Assembly: GCF_019175385.1 (NCBI RefSeq)
Contig: NC_083343.1
Span: 54,830,457-54,894,456 of the forward strand
DNA: 64,000 bases
DNA from: Lycium barbarum
Lineage: Eukaryota > Streptophyta > Magnoliopsida > Solanales > Solanaceae
Reading direction: 5' to 3'
Position numbers and translations under genes: made by a program. Under the pieces are notes generated by a model. That model was given only the letters and a program-made list of their open reading frames with translations. It searched no databases and was not told the DNA's origin. Shown one piece after another: positions 11,028 through 23,073 of this stretch. Position 1 is the stretch's first letter, and the number at the start of each line of letters is the position of its first letter.

Positions 11028-12380
11028 TTACATACCTCGTGTCTCTGGCAGTTTCTGAAAACCATGACCTATGGGACGTACTATTGATGATGATGTTGCA
11101 GCTGACCCTGTAGGCTGAGCCATATCGCCTTCACACCTCTGCCTAAGTTGAGGATAAAATCTCTGATGATAGCTAGAAAGACCACACTCACAACACCCTT
11201 CAGATCCTGCACGACACACCCGTGTGTGTGGTCTCCCGCAATGACTACAAGGAGGAATAGGTGGCCTTCGTCATTCCCTACTACTCTGAGTCGGTAGGCC
11301 TGACACCGTAGAGCTCTGACCTTGATCATAATTGGGCCTCTTGGACTGTGATGTGCACTAGCTACAGAATAGGCTATAGCTCGTGAAGGCCTGGCTAGTC
11401 ATCTAGAAGATTGTGGCTCATTATCACTTTGAGGTTCCCCATACTCGCCAGCTGATCTGTCTCGTTTGCTCTACACCCTGTCTTTATCCCGATTGACCCG
11501 AAGCTGATGCTTATGGTCCTCTAGCTTCTGGGCAAATGCTTGATCCTGTAGATATCCATGTCTTGATTCAAGGACGCAATAGTACAATCTCCAATCAAAT
11601 GCGACTCAAGACCACCCACAAACCGTTGAACCCTGTCTCACATTGTGGATACTATCATAGGAGCATATCTCGTTAATGAGTCAAACCTGAGTCTGTATCC
11701 CTATACATTCATGTCTATCTGCCTAAGGGATATAACTGATCAACCTTGGATTCTCGAATATCTAAAGACAAGTAATGATCCAAAAAGGCCTCCGCAAAAT
11801 CCTCCCACATAGCTAGGGGTGCATCTGGTCCCCAGTACCGGTCCCAAGCCTTGTACCATAAGACTGCTACATCTTTAAACTTGTATGAAGCCAGTTTTAT
11901 TGCCTTAGTCTCTGAAGCATGCATAACTCGAAGCGTCCTTTGGAGCTCATCAATAAAATTATGCGGGTCCTCATTCGGATTAGACCCTATGAACTCAGGA
12001 CGGTTCATATTAATGAAATTCTAAACCCTTAAATCGGTAGGCCCTTCATAAGGCTTCTCACTCAAAGATGCTCTAATTTGTTGTTGTTCCTGAGTAGCTA
12101 CTATCTGCGTCAATGGCTGAACTGCATTTCTCGGGTCCTGATCAGAAGAACGCAATGGTGGTATTGAAGGACTGGAACTCCCCAAGGATCCTATGGTCCC
12201 TGTGTTGTGCTGGGGATATCTGGGTAGGTGATTCGCTCTAGGCCTTAACCTGGCACATATTGGAAGGTGGTGACCTACTGGTATCTGTCTCTGTTGCTGC
12301 ATTAGTTCCCCGGCTAGCCGCAAACTTTCTAGCCATAGACATCTCTGTAAAGCACATAACAAAGTACGAGTTATAATCAA
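11028..12380 (-). pseudogene. gag: Element C gag pseudogene
   Basis: Decayed Ty3/gypsy gag read right to left. 12380-12021 gives the Q-rich N-terminal region, and a basic start (MARKFAA...) lies in another frame. After one in-frame stop the same frame continues at 12008-11715 with the capsid core (EFIGSNPNEDPHNFIDE, LQRTLRVMHASETKAIKLAS, VAVLWYKAW, FAEAFLDHYL). Downstream the frame breaks repeatedly; pieces of the zinc-knuckle region survive near 11200 (CECG...). Only about 370 bp separate gag from the purine tract, so pol is absent. In structure C is a gag-only derivative like B, but it still has the capsid core that B lost. Confidence 0.85.
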
Positions 12381-12538
12381 ATTCTTATGACTCAGCTCTA
12401 GTGCACGATCTGGAATATCAAGAAGGGCAACAATTTATAAATTCCCTGTAGCCTCCTAATTATAAATGTGGTGCATAATCTACTCATAAGTAGGACTCTA
12501 CTAGCCACAGCTTTATAGACTCCTTAGGACACAAACCT

Positions 12539-12550
12539 GCTTTGATACCA
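12539..12550 (-). promoter_or_regulatory. Element C primer binding site (tRNA-iMet)
   Basis: The minus strand reads TGGTATCAAAGC, one base off the standard initiator-Met match, four bases inside the LTR that starts at 12555. Confidence 0.88.
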
Positions 12551-12554
12551 AGTT

Positions 12555-12717
12555 TGTCACACCCCAAACCTAGGGAAGCGGACCCACACTCGATGCCGCA
12601 CCTGAGAGAGTGAAAAAACCTACAAGACTCATGAACCTAACACATACAAAAGCACCATATATATAAACACCTGCCAACACGAGAAACATGGCAACCACAG
12701 GTAACTAGCAATCTAAA

Positions 12718-12759
<42 letters not shown>

Positions 12760-13261
12760 CCACTTGGCCGTAGCACCAATTGATAATCCGACTCCTGAAA
12801 ACTAACATAACAACTGAATATAATGGACAACATACACATCATAAGTCTACAAAACATCTAGACTATCTAATATCTGTAATACTATTGGGATAGGGTCTCG
12901 ACTTAGCCATAACATCTATATACAACAAACCTGCTAGACTCCGCCCTAGGAAGTAAGTGGGGCTCACCGAATATGGCGAGATGGTAGCAATTTCCTACTG
13001 AGGAGCTCTACTACTCTGCGCATCTAAACCTGCGTCGAATAAAAGCACAACACCGCCGGTAAAAGGGACGTGAGTACAGAAAGAATTACACTCGTACATA
13101 AGGAAGACATGATAGCATATGCAAATACCGAAGCTCAACAAGAGATTAATGAAATTCAATCAAATGAATGTGTCGAGAGGCTAGGAAACAACTTATAGGA
13201 TCAGATGCTAAGGCTTATTGTACCTTAAGTCATTCTAGACTTATATCTCAATCCTTCATAG
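12555..13261 (-). repeat. Element C 5' LTR, part 1
   Basis: Begins TGTCACACCCCAAACC right after the primer site and is interrupted at 13262 by D. It contains a (TA)n stretch (about 12719-12757) and, around 13029-13105, a decayed copy of the three-hairpin module (GGGACGTGAGTAC ... CTCGTACATAAGG), with little pairing left. Confidence 0.8.
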
Positions 13262-14917
13262 TGTTACGGTTCGCTTTTACGCGGGTTAAGGCATAAAATT
13301 AATCCGAGATTGTTGGTGATCTAATTGGATTTTATATTTGTTAGAGTCGCCACCTAATTTATTCAAAAGGGAAATTAGGAAAAATTGGGTTTAAAAAAAT
13401 TTTCAGACCGAGAAAATTTTTTTGGACCAGAGTTCGAGGTAAGGGTTCTGGTAATCCCCCAGGGAAGGTTTTAGGCACCCTGGTATTAAGGATCCCTAGA
13501 ATACAGTTGACCTACGAGCTTCACTGTAAGGTTTATTTATTTGCTTATGTGTTAAAGTTTTCCGCAAAATATATATTTCTTTATGTTTACATCATCATCT
13601 CCCTTAAAAAATCCGGCAAAAATTCCCCTAATAAATAAGGGGTTTTGGTTTAGAAAAATCCACGTAAGTGTTCAACCCACTTCATTTCCAGACTAGGACA
13701 CACCCGGGATAGCTCTCGGGTAGAGTCGCTACTATTCTAGTCCTAACGAAATGTGTTTAGTACCTACGGGTTTTATACTTATATGAAAAATATGGGATAT
13801 ATTCCCGTTTTGGTGTGTATATATATATATATATATATATCCCTTTTTAGTGAAGCCCAATATGTCCAATCCATATTCCACATAACCAGATTCGTCCATC
13901 CTCAAACCAGGCCCAAAGTCCATTTTTTAGTCTGAGCAACTTGGTACGCCAAAATGTCACAATATGTTTAGCCCAAGAGGCTGGCTTTCAAAAAAAGTCA
14001 TTTTTATGTAAAGCCCATTTTCCAACTTCAGTCCAAAGTAAAATCCCATTTCTTTTAGCCCAAGTTGATCAGGTCTAACAGATCCAAAATGTGTCCAATT
14101 TTCTCAAAGAAATGCAGTCCATAGCGTTTTTCTTCAAATGGTTTTGGTCCAAATTTTGGCGGACTTCCAATATTTATAATAACATTGTATCAAAGGACTA
14201 TTACTTGGTTGGAGAAATTATTTAGATTCAAAGCCATCAACCAATTTACCTTCATTTCATGAAATCAGTTTGAAAATGCCTTTCTATTGCTAATTAAAAA
14301 GAAATCCATTTATCCCAGTTTTAGGACCACATTTTGGCAGTTCTTCAACATTTTTATCCCAAAATAGTTTGAAAACCAAGCAAGAAAAATGTTTTCCCTT
14401 TTTCCATAAGCGGAGATTTCATAAAAAAAAGAAAAAGATTTATGCCCGTTTAAAATAATTACTTACTAAGTTAAGTGTTAATCCTAATTCTATGTTCATA
14501 AGGGTTCCACTAATAGTAAAGGTTTAATTTTACAAAACCATACATCAAATGATCAAGCAAGAAAATAAAGAATTTTAGTTAATGGCTGCCCACACCCATT
14601 AACACTATTCTCACCCATAGTTGGGACTTTACTATGCTCGCCCATGTTGGGCCTTCGCAAAAAATATAGCTTCCCTTGCAAACAGCGAAAATCAAGCTCG
14701 GGCAGAAGCAGGATTGGGCCTCAGCCCAATCCTTGTATTTGCAGAGACATGACCCAGAAATACGAAGAAGAGATTCCCAAATGAAAAGATAAAGGATCAA
14801 TATCATATATACACACTTAGACCAATACTTAAACAGACCATTAAATTCAAATAGAAAGAGCTCCCAAAACAGTGCAAAATTTAGGCAACTTCAACCTTTA
14901 AACCAAAACAGAGATGA

Positions 14918-14955
<38 letters not shown>

Positions 14956-17900
14956 ATCCATGGTATACATGATCACACACATCCATACAGATATTTGAAT
15001 GGTCAATTATAAGAAACCTCTTACCCCCATTATTCCCGATGCCGCACAAGATCCAAGGGGTTTCTTTGAACCCCAGGCATGGCAAACACCGGGGAGGGCT
15101 TAAGCTTGATCCATAATGACCACTTAAACCTCCCTATTAATGTATTAGATAAGAGTATACTATATGATATACATATATACAAGCCAATTGCCTTGGTTAA
15201 ATTCCAGAAAAAAAAAAGGACACTTAAACTTGTAATGCAAAACAGTAGATAGAGGTCAAGTAATGCATATGGGACTAAAACATAGATAGCTTAGCACCAT
15301 GATATATCATTATCTCACAGAAACTTAAACAGGGGACAAATATGACCCTTCAATGAGTTGCTACAAAACAGTGTAGGAAAGGAATACAAGTTATGTTGCA
15401 TAAATGTAGGCATGGTTTTAACAAAGAGGAAGACAACAATCAAACAACTAGTATGATGTTTAAACATGATGAAGCTACATTCCCTATACTAGAATCCACA
15501 TCATTTAAAGACTAAGGCATAAGTTCCAACTTAACACAGGTTAATAACATTTGCAGAATTAGCCAAAACCAAACTTTGCATTAATCAAGCTTAGTTGCAA
15601 ATAGGATCTAACTATGCCACCTTTATATTACCCTTTAAGGTTTGAACAATAGCACACAATGACCAGCTGACTGTACTCAAAATAAATGACATCTAGATAT
15701 CACCTCCCAAAGCATATTCAACACATAATAATCTTTTTTAAGTTGGTTTCCCTATTAACACCTGAGACAAATTCTCCTTAAGTCCCCTATATCACTTGTG
15801 GTTCAAGATTAATGTAACAGGACAGATTTGCGGTCATATTACCAGAACAACAGTAAACAAATGACAAACACCCTTTTCTATACTTAAGTTAAAGTGTCTA
15901 ACTTATCTTTGATAAGCATCCCACAAGAAAGCAAGGTTAAGCCTCTCTATTCAAAATATAGATTAAATTAATAGGCATATCTTTTTTTTTTCTTTTTTTT
16001 TTTAAATAAATAAAAAAAATAAAAAAAATGTCATTTTTAATGTCAAGAAAAGAAAAGAAAACATGTCAACATCAAATTAGATATGCAAGAGCGATGCAGC
16101 TGATTTTTAATGTCATTTTGAACAAATGTCTCATAAACTAAGGTGCCGTTTGACCATAAAAATTATTCACTTTTTTCCGGAATCAGCGTTTGGCCATGAA
16201 AATTCCGAATACAACTTGAAGTTGTATTCCAGAACACCAAAAACTCAAAAAAACTTGTTTTTCAAAAAAACAAAATTCACTTTTTTCACTTCTTTACAAC
16301 TACATTTCACCAAAAACTACAAATTCAAAAACTATGGCCAAACACAGCTCCAACTCTAAAATTCTAAAAAAAAGTGAATTTGTTTTGGTATCTATGGAAA
16401 AACGGGGCCTTAGTCAACAATACATGATGTGCCCATTATGGATCAACTGGACCAACACAAGAACTATACTAACATGATTCACGTTTTAGACTGATCATGA
16501 GACTAACAACATACCATAATCAACTAAAAGTGTACTAAAAAAACTCAATCATCCAGCAGACCAAAGCAAAACGACATTAACAAGATAGAACATCCTAATC
16601 ACTCACACAAACAATAAATTACAACATTAAGCTATCATAAAGAACACATAGCACACACAATATAAAGAGAACAAGAGAAAGTGGAAATTACCTTTCTAAG
16701 GCACAACCTTGAAGAGATTGAACCCGGAATCGACTCCAAACACTCCAAGCTAACAAGAACACCCAAGAAAAGATTTAAAAGAAACTTTAAACTCACTGAA
16801 AATTTTAAAGGTTTCAAGCAGAAGATAAAAACCATAGATATTCTCAGTGTTTTTGCAAGCTAAAATTATAGATTGCCCCCCTCTATTCTGAAAAAAAATA
16901 AAATAAGACCCTATTTATAGAATCTTCTAAACCCTTAAAATCTCAAATCACCCGATGAAGGACAATCCTCCAAGTTGGGGATTTTCCTCACACTTTGGTG
17001 TTGGAGGGTCAAGATTGGGTCAACTATACATCAAGGGTTAAGATTGGACTAACTAAACCCAGATCTGAAAAGTTCATCGCAAACCAATAAGATTTCAAAA
17101 TTCAAAATCGCAAACAAACAAGAACCATTAAAGGATTGCAGTGTTAGACCATTGAACAAATAATAATAATACCAAAAAATCAAGTAAATAAGCTCGTTAG
17201 CACCCCATTTGGTCGATTCGTGGTGGTAACGGGTGAAAGCATTGAATGCTTTGCCCCTTGAGGCCATGCAAAACTGTAAAAGTAAAAGGGCTTCTGCTAC
17301 TTTGCCAAAAATGGCTTCGATGACGATGAGAGAGAAGAGACCCATAGAGGTGGCTAGGGTTTCAAAGGGGAAAGGGGAGGGGACGAGCATAAGGCTCGTT
17401 TGGCAGTTGAATAATATGAATAGGGCCTTAGCCCCTTCATTTACTTCGCGAATTGGGCCGGGTCTATGTTGGGCTGGACTCGACCCCTCTGAAGAGGGCA
17501 GCCCCCCCCCCCCCCCACACATATATATATATAATGCAGCAAAAAAGAAAAAGGAAAAGAATTAATTGGTTAAAAAAAAAGACAATTTAAGAGATTGATT
17601 TACTACTAAATTGAAATTAATCAACCAATTAATTTAAAAACACGACTAATCTTCATAAAAATAATAAATTTAAGGGATGGCCTTAATTGAGTTGAAGCAT
17701 GAATTTGCTATTTTCAATTGTGGCCCCATTTTGGCTAATTAATTGATTATTTCAATTGTAGCCATAATTAACACATCATAAGAAATTTACAAATATAACC
17801 ATAATTAGTTACCCAAATCAATTATGATTAATTTAAAAAATTATCAATATGACTTGATTATGCAGAAATTAAAATTTGAGGGGCAAAAGATAATTTATTT

Positions 17901-18217
17901 TAATTAATCAAAATCCTTTAAAATAGAGTGAAATTATTAACAATTTGATAATTTGACAATTTGAACAATTAAGTAAATAATTGTTGTAAATTATTTTCTT
18001 TTGGTTAATTTAGCAAAACATCATAATTGTAAAATACTTGATCAATTTAAACTATTATAGAAATTACTTTATCAAGCAAAAAATTGGTAAAATATTATCT
18101 AAATAATTTTATAAAAATTATTTTGACTTTTAAAAATACAGATTTCACTCTGTTTGATATTCAAGGACTCTGGGTAATCAAAACAAATTATGGGAGGTCA
18201 AAAATTAGGTGTCAACA
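13262..18217. mobile_element. Element D: probable solo LTR, about 5 kb, Ogre/Tat-like
   Basis: Starts TGTTACGG and ends GGTGTCAACA. The flanks CATAG (13257-13261) and CTTAG (18218-18222) differ by one base, consistent with an aged 5-bp duplication. The first 250 bp contain AGAGTCGCCACCTAATTTATTC and a 'lead-in' like that of K at 47963 (AGAGTCGCCACTTGG). No primer site, purine tract, second LTR or coding region is visible inside, so recombination to a solo LTR is the simplest reading. A very long LTR fits Ogre/Tat elements; the family name is inference. It contains a 270-bp inverted-repeat element (16141-16410), (TA)n/(GT)n runs (13817-13840, 14918-14956) and a short C run near 17505. Confidence 0.68.
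16141..16410. mobile_element. MITE-like inverted-repeat element
   Basis: 270 bp with terminal inverted repeats AGGTGCCGTTT / AAACGGGGCCT, flanked on both sides by TA (16139-16140, 16411-16412). Inner words pair too (TTTGGCCAT near 16190 with ATGGCCAAAC near 16333). No coding capacity. A TA duplication suggests Tc1/mariner-type mobilisation, but the termini are not classic Stowaway, so the superfamily is uncertain. Confidence 0.65.
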
Positions 18218-18504
18218 CTTAGTATCCGAGCCATCTTAGACATATAACATATAAGATAACACTCGAAACCGTCGTACCTCAAATTCCCTCTTCCTCTTTT
18301 TGATACTATCACGTATCATTAACCTTTAAACCCTTTTACTATAATCTACTAGTTTGCTAAGTGCGGTCTGCGGCATAACATCGTATGCTATAACATAGTA
18401 TGCCAAGTATGGCTTGTGCCGCGTACGACCTGTGGCGTATCACCGTACGCAATCATAGTATGCCAAGCGTAGCCTATGCCGAGTACGGCCTGTGGCATAA
18501 CATC
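18218..18504 (-). repeat. Element C 5' LTR, part 2, with ~64-bp subrepeats
   Basis: Continues C's LTR between D and E. 18380-18504 holds two units of about 62-64 bp (GTATGCCAAG, GCCTATGCCGAG and GTACGGCCTGTGGC words). A third unit starts at 27257 beyond E, so E inserted inside this array. Units contain small inverted repeats such as GCCA/TGGC. Confidence 0.65.
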
Positions 18505-20090
18505 TGTCACGGGCCAACTCCTCCTAAGCGACAGCGGCACACAAATAGCCCGTGCGGCGCTCGTAGTCCCACCTGACTACAAGCCAGCCTTTCCTTGTCC
18601 CAGGTTTTCTCGGCACGACCCCATGCCTATGGTGAAAGCTTGCCTTAGAGGCTTAGCTTTCCTTGTGCCGCCCGTTTGATGTCAAGGCCTCAGCCTTGTC
18701 TTGCTATCATACTCTTGTGGCGCATTTCATATGCTGGGTCTCGTCTATGCGCACCCCTTGGGTTGGCTACGAACATGCCTGTCCCTCGCCTGGCACTGAG
18801 CGTCGCTCCAGCGCGCACAGTCCTATCCTCAAGCTTGACACTTGCCTTGTGTCGTGCCCGAGTAGGGCAACTCCCAATCCTTGGCCTTTGTTAGGTGCGG
18901 TCCTCTTTCATGTGCCTATGGTTGTCCCATGGCATTGGCAAACATAGCCCTCGCAACTTACTTCCATCCCTCGTGGTGCAGCGTCACCCCACGACTGCAC
19001 GTCTAGGCTAACGGACCCTTGCTTGCAAGGCTGAACCCAAGCCAAGCTCACTAGTCAATACACGAGGCTCTTGAGTGGTGCCTCGAGTACTCAATCATCA
19101 CGGAGGTCTTTAACATCCATAAAGGTAGCCCGCGGGGCATAATCAGTTCCTACGTCAAGCCTCCGGCACATGTTGTGCGCCCAACGCGGCCCGCAGGCAC
19201 GACGCCGTCCATAGAGTCCCCTAACTCGTATGGATACCTAGGACACTCCTATGAGATGCCTAGGCAGGCCCCTGAGGTCCTCCCTCAAGGTTGCTCACTT
19301 GGTGCGACTGGCCAACAGCACGCACGGGGGAGGCTGGCTAAGCTGTGACACCTCTGCCCCCCTTATATATGCTTTAAAAAGAAAAACCCAAGTTCTAGCA
19401 CTGGACATCATTTTGCCAGAGAATCACAATGGGCCTTTCTCACTTTTCCAAACTCCAAATGAGGCGCCGTCTGCTCCTAACTCTTTATCTTGACTTCCTT
19501 CACTCCTCCATGATGTTTCGTCTCATCCCCATACTCGTGGAACGAGATATAGCCTTCGGGAGCTTTATCACCGACACTGCTCCTTGGCTAAGTCAAGCCT
19601 TTAGGTGAATGATCTTCAAATGACGCCAAACTTGGTAAGCACATTCCATAACATCCTAGGAAGGGTCCCCTCACCCTAAATCCCAAGATTCCATCCATAG
19701 CTCGGAAACGCACGGGACTGACACTCAGGCTCGCGCATGGCCTCGTCCGCCGACGGCCCATGGGCTCATCCCAGATCCTTGCTAAACTTCCTTGGCACTC
19801 TTATAATATGCCATAGAGCATATCTAGATGATTATTGACTCTCATTCGTCGGAGCCCCTCTTCAATGCACGTCGCCCGCGCACGGCTGACACTACCTGCG
19901 CGGCCGACCCTGCCTGCGCGAGCGGCTGACACTGCCTGCGCGGCCGACCCTACCTGCCCGCACGTCCGACACTGCCTGCGCGTAGCTGACACTCATCTGC
20001 GCACCTCTCCTGCACGACTGACACTCGCTTGGCCCTCCTGGGCGCGCAGGGGTTATGAGCGCCAAGGCACAACGAAGGCAGCCCATAACA
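18505..20090 (-). repeat. Element E 3' LTR
   Basis: 1586 bp, starting TGTCACGGGCCAACTCC on the plus strand and ending CCCATAACA. Close match to 25742-27256. ORFs found at equal places in both copies (e.g. 18663-18947 and 25900-26184) are explained by the duplication and have no family match. Compared with the other LTR it has a longer GC-rich array near 19880-19990. Confidence 0.92.
19874..19995. repeat. GC-rich CGCGGCTGACACTGCCTG array
   Basis: Tandem alternation of CTGACACTGCCTGCGCGG and CCGACCCTGCCTGCGCG units. The equivalent place in the right LTR (about 27105-27165) has roughly half as many, so the array expanded or contracted after integration. CpG-dense island in AT-rich surroundings. 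Confidence 0.75.
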
Positions 20091-20099
20091 TTCTCCCCC

Positions 20100-23068
20100 T
20101 GTTATATCCCGCATTTTGTGCAATCGGATAATTCAAGACAATTGCGGGAAGACAACAAGCAAGGCCATATTTTATTTTGTTAAGCATATGAATGGCTTAT
20201 GAAGAATTTAGAAGTGGAATTATTAAGAAAGGTCGAGGACATAAAAGGAAATTTGCAATATGACTCGTGGATATACGGAGGAAGACGAAGGGTAAATTTG
20301 AAATTTGGAAAAAAATAAATTTTCATGAAGTGCAAAACACAAAAAAAATGGGCTTGGCTAATTGGGCCATGTTTGGCCATCCACCTAGTAGTGGGCTTAA
20401 GCCCACATGGGGCTTTAATGAACAAATTTAAAAGATGACTAAGTCATCTTTATTTGTCATAATTCTCTAGAAATTTCAAGAGTCTTGAAGAATAAGAGAA
20501 AGGGAGAAACACTTCAAAGGCCATTTCGGCCATAACAAGAGCAACAAGAACTTTGGGAATTGTTCATCAAAAATCTACCTCTTCTAGCTAAAGAATTCCT
20601 TGAAGGGTTCTTAACATAGTGAAGAGTTCTTTGGAGCAAGGAAAATACAAAGCTTGACAAGTCTTCAATAGTAATCCAAGTGAATGTTCAAAGTAAAAAG
20701 GTGAGGTTTGAACTTTTTCTTATGTGTTGTGTTATGTTGTGTGTTGGTTATTGTTGTAAAGTGTAGAAAATATAGAAATTCATGAAAATATGTATATGGG
20801 GTGTGTTGGCCGAATGGTGTGGGTTATGGAAAGGTGTGGTGAATTAATTTTACTTAGTATTGTAGTTGTTGTTATGGTAAATTCCATGATGTAAAATAAG
20901 GATTTAATGGTTAAGGAGTGAAATTGTGTTGATTGTGGATTCTAGATTGCTAATGAAAAGCTTAATGATCTTAGAGAAATCATGGTAGTTGGAGACTTGC
21001 TTTAGAGATTATGTAAATTGAAAATAATGGTCTTGAATGTATGGAAGATAATGTTGTTAGTGTGGTGTTGTTGGTATATGAATTATAATGTTGTTAATGT
21101 TCTTATTGGAGTTGGAAGGTTTTGAAGGAAGTAGTATATTGATTGTGTTGTTACAATGTAACTTGGAATGAATATGGAAATCTTTAGTCTGGTCGTTGAT
21201 ATTGTGTTGTTAGTTTGGCCGGGTCGAATTCCCGGATTGTTGTTGATTGAAATTGGCCAAGTTGAACTTGGTGGGATGGAGTAGTTTACAGGGGAAGTGC
21301 TGCCGAAATTTCGGTAGCCAAGTATCATTTAAGAATTCAATTCTAAAGGCACTAATCATGTTTGGTAAACTTGACCAATTTGTAGATTTTGGCGGATTTG
21401 TGAGTTGAATTCGGGATAGCCAAAGGAGCGGAAAGAGGTATGTAAGGTCTCACTTTCCTTCTTCGGCATGTCTTAGACATAATAGGGTTGAATACAAACT
21501 TCGGGGATGATCCTATTCCTAGAAACCCGAGATTGAAATTAACCCTTTTTCATTCAATAGAATTGGCTTAAATTTTTCATATCTTGTTGAAACAATGGCC
21601 CCTACTTCTATAACTTGCCAAATGAAGCCGGATTTTGACAAAACCTTCATAAGTGACTCCATGAAACTTATTATATGCAATTTGGGTACGCCACCCCGGT
21701 CGACCCGAGGTGGGCCCACTATTCCCAAATTCCCTCCTATTGTTCCATTTAGCTTATTTCCGTACTATAATTAAGGGAAACTTTTAGTTACTATTCCGAC
21801 TACTAAACAATAGTTGTTTAACTAATCTATTGATCCTAAGGTATGATCTTCTCCCCAATAGCTCGTAAATGTTTTCCAAACGCCCGCATTTTCCCAAAAC
21901 AAAGGTTATGGCAAAGTAAATTTTTTTGTCAATGACGATGAGTATGTTCTACAATGACATGGATGATGTCAGGAAAGAAAATTTTTACATGATGAATATG
22001 ACAATGATGATTCCATGATTAAAGATTCCATAGTACATGAAACGATACCTTATGATCCTGTTCTATGTTCTCTCATGATGTTATCCTTTATGGATAGTCT
22101 CGCCTTATAATTGTTGTTCCCTCAAGGTGAGACCTGACGACCATGACGATTTCATAATGTAATCGGAGGCTACCGACCTTACGTCACTCCGATAACGTTA
22201 TAGCTTCTTTTTGGGCTCGCTTGCATGCTATGGTATATATGTATATATGTATATGTACACGGGGAAGAAGGGAGCAGGGCAGAGCGCTATAGACGCGGGG
22301 TTACACACGGTACATGTAGCCGTATTTGACTTGATATCATCCCGGACGCGGGATGCCCGGACGCGGGATATTTACACACATTCATGGTTAAATGGATCGG
22401 CTGCCGACGCCTCGGCAATATATATTATGTTTTATTTTCATATATGAACACGAAATGTTTTTTTTAAAGAAAGCTTAGCATGCATGGCATCTGCCCTGGG
22501 TGGCACATACATGTACAAGTTACTCTATTATCGCTCTATATGTCCTATGATTTCATTATGTATTGGTTGCAATTTATATTCCTCTCTTTACTATTTTCAT
22601 GCCTTACATACTCGGTACACTATTCGTACTGACGTCCCTTCTTGTGGACGCTGCGTTTCATGCCGCGCAGGTAAGCAGGTAGACGGATCCGGTTCTTAGA
22701 AGCTCCACCAGCGGTTCATAGAGAGTGCTCCAGTTGTTCCGGAGCCACTGTTTATTGGTACTATTTTGTGTATATATATATATATATTCGGGTGTGACAG
22801 TGCTCGGCCCTTCTTGTGTATATGTGTATTATGTCTAGAAGCTCGTAGACAGATGTGTACAGTTAAATGTTTTGTACTTTTAGAAGTCCTAGTCGATGTA
22901 TAATGTGTTAGTAAAGGTTGTTCGCCTAGGTTCATAATTATGCTACTAATGTTAATGTTAAGTAACAAAAAAAATACGGCCCACTTAGTAATAAGGATAT
23001 GAGACAAGATAAGGGGTGCTCGGTACAAGTACCGGGTACTCGTCACGGCCCCTAGTCGGGTCGTGACA
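20100..23068 (+). mobile_element. Element F: solo LTR
   Basis: 2969 bp beginning TGTTATATCCCGCATTTTG and ending CTAGTCGGGTCGTGACA, flanked by CCCCC on both sides (20095-20099, 23069-23073). Related end to end with I and N (same TGTTATA start and GTCGTGACA end) and shares inner blocks with A and B. No primer site or coding region inside. It carries two CCCGGACGCGGG units and one GCCG/CGGC unit at 22341-22422, then the three-hairpin module. It sits in E's polypurine tract. Confidence 0.9.
22613..22670 (+). promoter_or_regulatory. Three-hairpin LTR module, F copy
   Basis: Arms: CGGTAC (22613-22618)/GTACTG (22626-22631, one G-U pair), CGTCC (22633-22637)/GGACG (22646-22650), CTGCG (22651-22655)/CGCAG (22666-22670). 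Preceded by the conserved lead CTTACATACT. About 400 bp from the LTR end. Confidence 0.77.
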
Positions 23069-23073
23069 CCCCC

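Noticed and set aside
17233..17565. 110-codon ORF with Met start and a 157-codon antisense ORF
   Set aside because: Lies inside the long LTR D, crosses a poly-C tract and (TA)n, and has no recognisable domain.
18476..19493. Several plus-strand ORFs repeated at 25674-26721
   Set aside because: They recur because both places are LTRs of element E. The frames have no family resemblance and overlap each other.
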